This document shows positions 1 through 5,977 of a stretch of DNA of 16,443 bases, piece by piece. The stretch is from Nitrospirota bacterium (GTDB taxonomy: Bacteria; Nitrospirota; 9FT-COMBO-42-15; HDB-SIOI813): assembly GCA_016234155.1 (NCBI GenBank), contig JACRGZ010000095.1:1-16443 (forward strand), read 5' to 3'. Each line of letters starts with the position of its first letter. The stretch's first letter is position 1. Both the position numbers and the translations under genes were made by a program. A model generated the notes under the pieces. The model was given only the letters and a program-made list of their open reading frames with translations, did not search any database and was not told the DNA's origin.

Positions 1-2
1 AG

Positions 3-371
3 AGGAGAAAGTTTTTCCTCGGTAAAGATTTAAACGCAAATAATATCCCTGACCTTTCCTGGTTTGGTCCTGATGGTAAGGAACCAAGATGGACCGACCC
101 AAATCTGCACACATTATGTTATCAACTGGACGGGAGTGAGGAAAGTTCGGAGCAAGGCGAATATACCCTTTTCATAATCCTGAATGCCGGCCATAATGCG
201 CAATACATAAAGCTCCCAATCTTAAGGGGTAAGATGGGGTGGTACAGGATTATTGATACGAGTCTAAAGAGTGGAGAAGACTTCCTTGAAAGTGGCAAGG
301 AGATATTGCTCGATCCCCCGGAATATTATATTTCCAATCCGAGGAGCACCGTTGCGCTCCTGAGTAAATAA
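3..371 (+). CDS. glgX: Glycogen debranching enzyme GlgX/TreX, C-terminal end (partial)
   Basis: The reading frame is open from the left window edge and ends at TAA 369-371, so only the last 122 codons are seen. The translation begins with RRKFFLG and continues with DLSWFGPDGKEPRWTDP and then LHTLCYQLDG. This matches the segment that links the catalytic barrel to the C-terminal beta domain in GlgX/TreX isoamylases of glycoside hydrolase family 13. The following part (FIILNAGH, WYRIIDT, then a tail ending STVALL) matches the C-terminal beta-sandwich. The family hydrolyses alpha-1,6 branch points of glycogen in the cytoplasm. The catalytic residues lie upstream, outside the window. No gene follows closely in the same direction; the next one, nirB, starts about 370 nt later, so no operon is implied. 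Confidence 0.82.
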   Translation, partial: RRKFFLGKDLNANNIPDLSWFGPDGKEPRWTDPNLHTLCYQLDGSEESSEQGEYTLFIILNAGHNAQYIKLPILRGKMGWYRIIDTSLKSGEDFLESGKEILLDPPEYYISNPRSTVALLSK

Positions 372-397
372 GATGAAACCGTAAAAACTAAAAATCC

Positions 398-475
398 ACC
401 GCAGAGGCACGGAGACGCCGAGAAAAACATATTGAAATTAAATGGCTTTTCTCTGTGCCTCTGCGTCTCTGCGGT
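398..475. repeat. Intergenic inverted repeat (CCGCAGAG family)
   Basis: Two 29-nt arms at 398-426 and 447-475 face each other across a 20-nt AT-rich spacer. The outer 9 nt (ACCGCAGAG) and the inner GAGAAAA of the arms are exact complements, while the 13 nt between them differ as if rearranged. The arms are made of short CAGAGGC/CGGAGACGC-like units. Elements of this style are common dispersed palindromes in environmental genomes. It lies just after the glgX stop and could act as a transcript end, but it has no terminal T run. Confidence 0.6.
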
Positions 476-742
476 TAATAAAATGACTTTTTACGAGGGT
501 GTCAAATAAGGATATATCCTTTACTGCTGCATCAACTATTTATTTTTCCTGTTTTATCAATTACGCCTACATATTTGTCATGGATAATACAATTTTGAGT
601 AATGTAATTATGCATAATTGCCCATAAAAGGCAAATGCCATAGTATATTATCTATTAATATCAATGAGTTATGATTCTGTGGATAATATGGCAAGGGTTT
701 TGAAATACTATGTTAGAGATATGGGATTGGAGGTATTGTGAG
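476..742 (+). other. AT-rich upstream region of nirB
   Basis: This stretch has no convincing gene. It is AT-rich and holds small dyads, TTGCC-N7-GGCAA at 618-634 and GGCA-AA-TGCC at 630-639, that could be operator half-sites. I see no clear FNR box (TTGAT-N4-ATCAA) and no well-spaced sigma70 promoter, so control of nirB cannot be assigned. Confidence 0.4.
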
Positions 743-3187
743 ATGCAAGATAGAGAACGTCTGATAGTAATCGGCAACGGCATGAGCGGGATGGCGGCGG
801 TGGAACATCTCCTGGAAAAGAAAAAGGAGATGTCAATAACAGTCTTCGGGGCTGAGCCACATGTCAATTACAACAGGGTCCTCCTCTCGTCAGTACTTTC
901 CGGAGAGACAGGATTTGATGAGATTATACTTAACCCTGTGGAGTGGTATGAAAGCCATGGTATTAAACTTCATCTTAAAGCCTCTATAACTAAGATTGAT
1001 ACAGTAAATAAAACCATAATAAGTGATAGGGATGAAGTCTTTCCTTATGACAAACTTCTTATAGCAACAGGGAGTACCCCCTTTATCCCGCCGGTTAAGG
1101 GGATAGAGAGTGATAAGGCGCTTCCACCCGGTATCTTTACCTTCAGGAATCTGGATGATACAAGGTCCATGATAGAGTGGGCGCATAGGAGCCGTAAGGC
1201 TATAGTAATTGGCGGGGGACTTCTTGGGTTGGAGGCGGCAAGGGGTCTTGTCAAACAGGGATTAGAGGTCACTGTAGCCCATCTGATGGACAGGCTTATG
1301 GAAGTGCAACTTGATGCCGCAGCAGCAGACATCTTAAAGAAAGAGATAACAAGACTGGGTATCCAGGTGCTTTTAAGTCATTGTGCAGATGAGATTATTA
1401 TGGAAGATGGAGATCTGAAGGGTATTCACTTTACTAATGGTAATATACATGAGGCAGATATGATTGTTATTGCCACGGGTATACGTTCCAATGTCAGACT
1501 GGCTATGGAGGCAGGTCTTACTGTGAATCGCGGAATCATAGTGAATGATTACATGGAAACGAGTGTGCCGGATATATTTGCAGTTGGCGAGTGTGTCGAG
1601 CACCGGGGAACAGTTTACGGTATTGTGGCCCCGCTGATGGAGCAGTCGAAGGTCGCGGCCGCGGCCATTGCCGGGGATCGCACCCATTCGTATAAGGGTT
1701 CAGTGGTCGCTACCAAGCTAAAAGTAGCCGGTATACCGTTAGCATCCATTGGAAATGTCTATAGGGGTGTTGGGGGGATTGTTGGTGGCGAGGAGATAGT
1801 CTACAGCGACCGTGGGGCCTCTGTCTATAAAAAGCTTATTGTTCAAGGCGGAAGAATCGTTGCAGCGACACTATTTGGTGATCTGAACGGTTACAACAGG
1901 TATCTCGGTATGATCCAGGGTCAGGAAGATATATCACTTCAGAGAAATACCCTCCTCTTGGGACAACCTCAGGCAACAGCCTCTGTTGCATCAATGCCTG
2001 ACAGCGCCACGATCTGCGGCTGCATGGGGGTGAGCAAGGGGGAAATCATCAGAGCAATTGAAGGGCATGGCCTGACCAGTAAACAGGAGATATCTGATAA
2101 GACAAGGGCGTGCACGTCCTGTAAAGGATGTGCACCACTTATAGAGCAGATACTGCAAGATGTCCTGGGAGGAGAATATGTCAGGCAGGAAGGTCAACCC
2201 CTCTTATGTGAATGTATCCCCATGGTATGGGGGGATGTCCGGAGAGAGGTTATGGCAAGGGGACTTAAATCAGTAAGTCAAATACTCAATACGATTGGAA
2301 ATGGCACGGGATGTGACAACTGCAGGCCGGCTCTTAATTATATGCTATCAGAACTATACATAGATGAGTATAACAAAGAATCTGATGCCCTTCTTATAAA
2401 CGACCATTTTCATGCCAATATCCAGAAGGATGAGACATTCTCTGTAGTTCCACGTATATATGGAGGTGTGACCACATCAGACCAGCTCCGGCGTATTGCA
2501 GATGTGGCTGATAAGTACCGGGTGCCGATGGTAAAGATAACAGGTGGGCAGCGAATAGACCTCCTCGGTATCGGTAAAGAAGAGCTTCCATCGGTCTGGT
2601 CTGAACTCGGTATGCCCTCAGGTCATGCCTACACGAAGGCAGTGCGGACATGCAAGACCTGCGTGGGGAGTCTTTTCTGCCGCTATGGTGTCCAGGATTC
2701 CATTACACTGGGTATCGAGATGGAGCAGCGATACCAGGGGGTGCCATGTCCAGGCAAGCTCAAAATGGCCGTATCAGGGTGCCCAAGGAACTGTGCCGAG
2801 ACAGCGATCAAAGATGTCGGGGTGATAGGGATCAAGACAGGATGGGAAATATATGTCGGTGGAAACGGGGGGGTTAAGGTGCGGTTGGCAGAACTTTTTA
2901 CAGTGGTAGAGACCATGGAAGAGGCGCTGGACATTACAGGGGTTTTTATACAGTACTACCGGGAGAATGCAAGATGGATGGAGCGTACCAGCCATTTTGT
3001 GGAAAGGGTGGGTATAGAGCATATCCGCGAGGTAGTTTTAGAGGATAAGCATGGGATTGTGGAGCGTTTACGAAAGAGGATGGATGAGGTAGTAGCTGCC
3101 TATAAAGACCCATGGATTTTCAAGCATAATGGAAAGATTAAAGTGGTCAGTGACCCCATACAGCATCTGCCGGTGAAGGCTGTATAG
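743..3187 (+). CDS. nirB: Assimilatory-type nitrite reductase (NAD(P)H) large subunit NirB
   Basis: The protein is predicted to reduce nitrite to ammonium with electrons from NAD(P)H in the cytoplasm. From ATG 743 it has 814 residues, close to the usual length of about 840. Domains in order: an FAD-binding Rossmann motif GNGMSG (residues 11-16); an NAD-binding motif GGGLLG (157-162) and the DIFAVGEC FAD motif; two BFD-like [2Fe-2S] domains rich in CxC/CxxC pairs (about 422-475 and 486-538); a nitrite/sulfite reductase ferredoxin-like half domain from about 569; and the siroheme/[4Fe-4S] site with C640-x5-C646 and C680-x3-C684. ATG 743 is chosen because GGAGG lies 9 nt upstream; an in-frame ATG at 710 has no ribosome site. 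No nirD small subunit, nitrate reductase or transporter follows, which is unusual for this family. Confidence 0.93.
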   Translation: MQDRERLIVIGNGMSGMAAVEHLLEKKKEMSITVFGAEPHVNYNRVLLSSVLSGETGFDEIILNPVEWYESHGIKLHLKASITKIDTVNKTIISDRDEVFPYDKLLIATGSTPFIPPVKGIESDKALPPGIFTFRNLDDTRSMIEWAHRSRKAIVIGGGLLGLEAARGLVKQGLEVTVAHLMDRLMEVQLDAAAADILKKEITRLGIQVLLSHCADEIIMEDGDLKGIHFTNGNIHEADMIVIATGIRSNVRLAMEAGLTVNRGIIVNDYMETSVPDIFAVGECVEHRGTVYGIVAPLMEQSKVAAAAIAGDRTHSYKGSVVATKLKVAGIPLASIGNVYRGVGGIVGGEEIVYSDRGASVYKKLIVQGGRIVAATLFGDLNGYNRYLGMIQGQEDISLQRNTLLLGQPQATASVASMPDSATICGCMGVSKGEIIRAIEGHGLTSKQEISDKTRACTSCKGCAPLIEQILQDVLGGEYVRQEGQPLLCECIPMVWGDVRREVMARGLKSVSQILNTIGNGTGCDNCRPALNYMLSELYIDEYNKESDALLINDHFHANIQKDETFSVVPRIYGGVTTSDQLRRIADVADKYRVPMVKITGGQRIDLLGIGKEELPSVWSELGMPSGHAYTKAVRTCKTCVGSLFCRYGVQDSITLGIEMEQRYQGVPCPGKLKMAVSGCPRNCAETAIKDVGVIGIKTGWEIYVGGNGGVKVRLAELFTVVETMEEALDITGVFIQYYRENARWMERTSHFVERVGIEHIREVVLEDKHGIVERLRKRMDEVVAAYKDPWIFKHNGKIKVVSDPIQHLPVKAV

Positions 3188-3549
3188 AGAAAACAGAAAG
3201 AAGCAACATTAGCGTTGATATTCTTGAGGCTGGATATTGTAAATTCAAGGTGCTTGCAAGTGCCCAGTGTATTTATCTTAAAATCAGGACAGGTGCAAAA
3301 GTTCAGACCGGTCTCTTCGCTGCGGACAGATACCATATAGGTGTTGCCTGACTGTGGATTATGCACTTCAAAGTCTGAAAACACAGGATGGCTGCCTATG
3401 TTTTTCATGGTGAAGTTTTGCGTCTCGGCGAATTGTCTTCTCAATGCCTTTTGCCATACATCAATAGGTATCTCATCAGGCTTGTGATGGTAAGGGACCC
3501 TCACTGTCTTCTTTTCTTTGTCTTTTGGGCTATTCTTTCCGGAAGGCAT
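3100..3549 (-). pseudogene. N-terminal remnant of a SWIM zinc-finger / SNF2-type helicase
   Basis: The 149-aa frame contains a convincing SWIM zinc finger: CTCPDF followed by GTCKHLEF, the CxC...CxH pattern. It is preceded by PIDVWQKALRRQFAE, typical of the N-terminus of SNF2-family DEAD/DEAH proteins with a SWIM domain. In intact homologues the ATPase motor follows; here homology stops near residue 112 (about position 3213). The frame then runs antisense into the 3' end of nirB and ends at 3100. The start at 3549 has no clear ribosome site, and a palindromic element begins only 15 nt upstream, so the promoter has probably been lost too. I read it as a truncated relic. The SWIM assignment comes from visible residues; the helicase family is inferred from the segment before it. 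Confidence 0.7.
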
Positions 3550-3563
3550 TTTGTCTTTTGTTA

Positions 3564-3689
3564 TGAGGCTCTTGCAAAAGTCCTGAAAACGCTATAATTG
3601 TCATGCTGAATCTCGTCCTGAATTTATTTCAGGATCAGAGACCCTGAAATAAATTCAAGGTGACAAATTGAGACTTTTGCAAGAGGCTC
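3564..3689. repeat. MITE-like nested palindromic element
   Basis: The 126-nt element has terminal inverted repeats of 18 nt with one mismatch: GAGGCTCTTGCAAAAGTC at 3564-3581 faces its complement at 3672-3689. Inside sit a perfect 14-nt inverted repeat (3620-3633 and 3643-3656) and a TTGTCA/TGACAA pair (3599-3604, 3661-3666), so the whole unit can fold into a long hairpin. It codes for nothing. This is the build of a non-autonomous miniature element. No clear target duplication is seen. Confidence 0.65.
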
Positions 3690-4080
3690 TTCTGCAAGGA
3701 ATTTGCTAAAATTTGCAGTCAGTAATTTATAAGCCCTGCCACACATTCCTGAAAATTGTATCCTTAGGTAACAACCTGCCTATTCCTGCGCCAGAGGTTT
3801 CCGCATAAAAAAGACCTTTAAAATCAAATGGTTAGCCAACCTGCTGGCTGAATCGCAAAATATTGTATAAAATTTACACAACAGGAGGAAGCCTTACAGA
3901 AATGTAATATCTATATTTTTCAATAAGTTACGAAACAAACTGTATCATTTTTACCAGGTATAATTATTGCATACTGTAATTGACATTGACATTGACATTG
4001 ACATTGACAAACCTTAATAAGGAGGGGTGCGTCTTCAGACACTAACCGTAGTTTTCCCAAATAACAACAAAATAACACCT
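3690..4080. other. Gene-free stretch
   Basis: No reading frame with recognisable features is seen on either strand. It is AT-rich and contains a short dyad (AGCCA-N6-TGGCT near 3834) and the hexanucleotide array at 3979-4008. An AGGAGG near 3884 is followed by ATG-TAA and starts no gene. Confidence 0.5.
3979..4008. repeat. Tandem hexanucleotide repeat, (ATTGAC)x5
   Basis: Five perfect head-to-tail copies of ATTGAC lie in non-coding DNA, 72 nt past the stop of the RelE-like toxin gene. A function is not evident; a six-base unit would not shift a frame even if it were coding. Confidence 0.9.
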
Positions 4081-4338
4081 TCACGGTTTCCTTAATATGT
4101 CGTGTGGACCAATCCTACGAAGGATGTAGGAATCCTCTGCGAGTTCGAAGGTAAACCTGTAGGCCATTGCAATACTGACTTCCCATCGGTTCTTGTGACC
4201 TTTCATCTTCTTTAAACGCAGGGAGGGATGGGTTGGGTTTGAGGGGAGGAGTGTTAATTGTTTCTTAAATCTTGTCTTGATTTCTTCAGGCAGCTTGGCA
4301 TAGTCTTTTTCGAAGGGAGAGGTAATCTTGTATTTCAT
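4081..4338 (-). CDS. RelE/ParE-family toxin of a type II toxin-antitoxin module
   Basis: The 85-aa protein has the size and layout of RelE/ParE toxins. It starts with MKYKITSPFEKDYAKLP, has a Lys/Arg-rich middle (LRLKKMKGHKNRWEV) and ends with the hallmark RIGPHDILRKP, like the usual IG.HD.Y. C-terminus. Such proteins are small ribosome-dependent mRNA interferases or gyrase poisons; which of the two cannot be told from sequence. Its ATG overlaps the stop of the upstream antitoxin gene by 4 nt (ATGA), so the two are translationally coupled in the order antitoxin then toxin. Confidence 0.85.
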   Translation of the reverse strand: MKYKITSPFEKDYAKLPEEIKTRFKKQLTLLPSNPTHPSLRLKKMKGHKNRWEVSIAMAYRFTFELAEDSYILRRIGPHDILRKP

Positions 4339-4595
4339 AGAGAATCGAGGTGTTTCATAAGCTTTCCAACACTATCAAACGTTTTTACCTCTCCTTTCTT
4401 TATTGCAATGTCTGCCTCTCGCTCGGCTTTTTCCCAGTCAAAATCCTTAAAGTATGGGGGGAGGTTGATGGCATACTTGAGAAGTTCCGCTACAGCAGCA
4501 GAACGACTCCGTGCCTTTACTGACTTCCTGTACCGCTCCACCTCATTGTACAACTTATCAGGGAGGGTTATATAGAGTTTCCGTGAATCTGACAT
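4335..4595 (-). CDS. Ribbon-helix-helix antitoxin partner of the RelE-like toxin
   Basis: The 86-aa protein begins MSDSRKLYITLPDKLYNEVERY, a beta strand plus helix typical of CopG/ribbon-helix-helix DNA-binding domains, followed by SRSAAVAELLKYAI for the second helix. The acidic/basic C-terminus (DWEKAEREADIAIKKGE) would wrap the toxin. I choose the ATG at 4595 because AAGGAG lies 7 nt upstream; the frame extends to 4649 but without a ribosome site. It is the first gene of the module and is expected to bind its own promoter at 4621-4649. Confidence 0.83.
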   Translation of the reverse strand: MSDSRKLYITLPDKLYNEVERYRKSVKARSRSAAVAELLKYAINLPPYFKDFDWEKAEREADIAIKKGEVKTFDSVGKLMKHLDSL

Positions 4596-4620
4596 TGTTA
4601 AACTCCTTTTTTTGCTTACT

Positions 4621-4649
4621 ATTAAAGCAGAAATGAACATTGGCGTCAA
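4621..4649 (-). promoter_or_regulatory. Sigma70-like promoter of the RHH/RelE module
   Basis: On the minus strand TTGACG (4649-4644) is followed after exactly 17 nt by TTTAAT (4626-4621). Each box matches consensus at five of six bases, and the predicted start falls about 20 nt before the antitoxin ATG with AAGGAG between. Confidence 0.6.
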
Positions 4650-4682
4650 TAATTTTGAACTTTATAGCAGGAGGGCCTTATC

Positions 4683-4850
4683 ATGACCAGCACTAATACT
4701 CGTTATCGTTATTCTTGGAGTGCAACGACTCCAGTCGTTCTACAGAAATCCCCCCCTTTCCTAAAGGGGGGTGAGGGGGGATTACTTCCAGGCCCAGACC
4801 CTCACATGGCCAGCAAATTGCAGTCAGTCAGTCAGTCAGTCAGTCAGTAA
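4683..4850 (+). CDS. 5' segment of the giant secreted protein gene, out of frame with the rest (phase-OFF)
   Basis: An ATG at 4683 follows a perfect AGGAGG (4669-4674) by 8 nt, the best ribosome site in this region. The frame runs 55 codons through two palindromic repeats and seven CAGT units, then stops at TAA 4848-4850. The next frame, entered directly after the CAGT run, encodes a clear signal peptide (LLFLFLSLLLIIFS, then EATA, 4871-4927) but has no ATG, GTG or TTG of its own before GTG 4913, which lies inside the signal peptide. Adding one CAGT (8 copies) or removing two (5 copies) fuses the ATG-led segment in frame to the signal peptide and DUF7948. An internal ATG at 4806 in the same frame has only a weak ribosome site. 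I therefore read this as the real start of the gene, currently switched off, or disturbed by an assembly slip in the repeat. Confidence 0.65.
   Translation: MTSTNTRYRYSWSATTPVVLQKSPPFLKGGEGGLLPGPDPHMASKLQSVSQSVSQ
4711..4739 (+). repeat. Palindromic repeat, copy A (inverted copy at 10580-10607)
   Basis: The 29-nt segment containing GGAGTGCAACGACTCCAG reappears as its reverse complement at 10580-10607 with a single one-base indel. The core (CAACGACT/AGTCGTTG) is self-complementary. Here it forms codons 10-19 of the 5' segment. Confidence 0.75.
4746..4784 (+). repeat. G/C-run palindromic repeat, copy 1 (in frame)
   Basis: Runs of C then CTTT, a short loop, AAAG and G runs followed by TGAGGGGGGATTA. 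Related copies are at 5210-5246, 5583-5636 and, inverted, at 11925-11966. It is read through in frame as SPPFLKGGEGG. Confidence 0.8.
4821..4848 (+). repeat. Tetranucleotide tract (CAGT)x7, candidate phase-variation switch
   Basis: Seven perfect copies of CAGT lie between the ATG with AGGAGG (4683) and the signal-peptide frame. A 4-nt unit changes reading frame with each slip: copy numbers of 5, 8 or 11 give one open frame into the large gene, while 6 or 7 end in early stops. Tetranucleotide tracts, including AGTC permutations, are known contingency switches in Haemophilus surface and methyltransferase genes. Confidence 0.75.
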
Positions 4851-4912
4851 AAACTCCCCTTCCTAACAGACTCTTATTCCTTTTTCTCTCCCTTCTCCTA
4901 ATTATCTTTTCA

Positions 4913-5977
4913 GTGGGAGAGGCAACAGCTAACGTAAAAAGTGGTGCAGAGGACGCGACGAAGGTCCAGATTCAGGAGACCTACGGCAAACTCCCCCTCT
5001 ATTTTATTCAGAATGATGGTCAAGTCGATTCAAAGGTCAAGTTCTATGAGAAGGCGAGCAGTCACGCCACCTACTTTACGAAGGAAGGGGTCTATATAAC
5101 ATTAGTGCGGGGAGAGAAGTCAGATGATAGAAGTAAGAAGTTAGAAGATACGTCCTCTGTCATCATGAAGGACGAAGCCCCGAAGCAATCTCTTAATCCT
5201 TCTTCTTCTATCCCCCCCTTTGAAAAAGGGGGGCCAGGGGGGATTTCATCCGAGCTCATCAAGCTCACCTTCCTAAATGCCAACCCAAACCCTGAAATCA
5301 TCGCGGCAGACCCGCAGGACGGCAAGGTCAACTACTTCATCGGCAACGACCCGGAGAAATGGCGAACGAACATCCCGACCTACCGGGCCGTGGTCTATAA
5401 AGAGGTCTATCCCGGGATTGATATCAAGTTCTACGGCAGCAACCGACAGATGGAGTATGACATCATCGTCAAACCCGGAGCAGATCCGTCCCAGGTTCAA
5501 CTTGCCTATGATGGAATAAAGGGGTTAAGAGTTACAGAAAATGGTGACCTTGAGATCTCCCTTCATCCCCACTCTCCGGCTCATATCCCCCCTTTTCTAA
5601 AGGGGGGTGAGGGGGGATTAGGTGAGGGGGGATTAGAGGATAAGGCTGATGGTGATGGGAATAAACTCACCCAGAAAAGGCCTATCATCTACCAGGAAAT
5701 AGATGGAAAGAGAATTGTGGTAGAGGGAAGGTTTAAGATTCTTGGAAACCATGTCATTGCGAGCGAAGCGAGGCAATCTCCTTTTCCCTCCAGCGCTGAG
5801 CATTCTCCCTCTCCCGGGGTACCCATTGCGCCTCCTAATGCAATGGGTCATGGAGAGGGCGGGGGTGAGGGGGAATTCGCCTACACCTTCGAACTTGCCT
5901 CCTACAAACAAGGCCCATCCCCTCATCATAGACCCCACCTTGGTCTACTCGACATACCTGGGTGGAAGTATTGGTGA
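4913..5977 (+). CDS. DUF7948-containing N-terminal part of the giant SBBP protein (frame-broken)
   Basis: The 354-aa frame can be opened at GTG 4913, but the frame extends upstream through a signal peptide from about 4850, so GTG 4913 is not a convincing start. The body (YFIQNDGQVDSKVKFY, later VNYFIGNDPEKWRTNIP, VYPGIDIKFYGS, MEYDIIVKPGADP) is typical of the DUF7948 domain found before SBBP repeats in large secreted bacterial proteins. The domain is interrupted in frame by palindromic repeats near 5159-5246, 5583-5636 and 5753-5877. It returns with YTFELASY near 5880-5900, where homologues continue into PLIIDPTLVYSTYLGG. That continuation is found in another frame, so a 1-nt net shift near 5900-5925 breaks the gene; the 3' tail to 5977 is out-of-frame noise. 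Confidence 0.72.
   Translation: MGEATANVKSGAEDATKVQIQETYGKLPLYFIQNDGQVDSKVKFYEKASSHATYFTKEGVYITLVRGEKSDDRSKKLEDTSSVIMKDEAPKQSLNPSSSIPPFEKGGPGGISSELIKLTFLNANPNPEIIAADPQDGKVNYFIGNDPEKWRTNIPTYRAVVYKEVYPGIDIKFYGSNRQMEYDIIVKPGADPSQVQLAYDGIKGLRVTENGDLEISLHPHSPAHIPPFLKGGEGGLGEGGLEDKADGDGNKLTQKRPIIYQEIDGKRIVVEGRFKILGNHVIASEARQSPFPSSAEHSPSPGVPIAPPNAMGHGEGGGEGEFAYTFELASYKQGPSPHHRPHLGLLDIPGWKYW
5159..5192 (+). repeat. GTCAT...GAAGCAATCTC repeat, degenerate in-frame copy
   Basis: It shares its ends (GTCAT and CCCCGAAGCAATCTC) with the reverse complement of 10440-10475, with a divergent middle. It is related to the copy at 5753-5781. Confidence 0.55.
5210..5246 (+). repeat. G/C-run palindromic repeat, copy 2 (in frame)
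   Basis: Same family as 4746-4784. It is read in frame as IPPFEKGGPGGIS and interrupts DUF7948. Confidence 0.8.
5583..5636 (+). repeat. G/C-run palindromic repeat, copy 3 with a partial extra arm
   Basis: Same family as 4746-4784. The last 15 nt (GGTGAGGGGGGATTA) are repeated once directly. It is translated as IPPFLKGGEGG plus LGEGG. Confidence 0.8.

Noticed and set aside
710..742. Earlier start of nirB at ATG 710
   Set aside because: It has no ribosome site and adds non-homologous residues; ATG 743 has GGAGG at good spacing.
3870..3905. Small gene after AGGAGG near 3884
   Set aside because: The following ATG is directly succeeded by TAA.
4640..4668. Plus-strand promoter TTGGCG-17-TATAGC ahead of ATG 4683
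   Set aside because: The transcript would start near 4675, after the AGGAGG (4669-4674), leaving the ribosome site outside the mRNA. The minus-strand promoter in the same DNA is far better.
5742..5910. Start of the SBBP gene at ATG 5742
   Set aside because: The first ~55 codons are out-of-frame translation of repeats and of the DUF7948 end; homology begins only near 5910.
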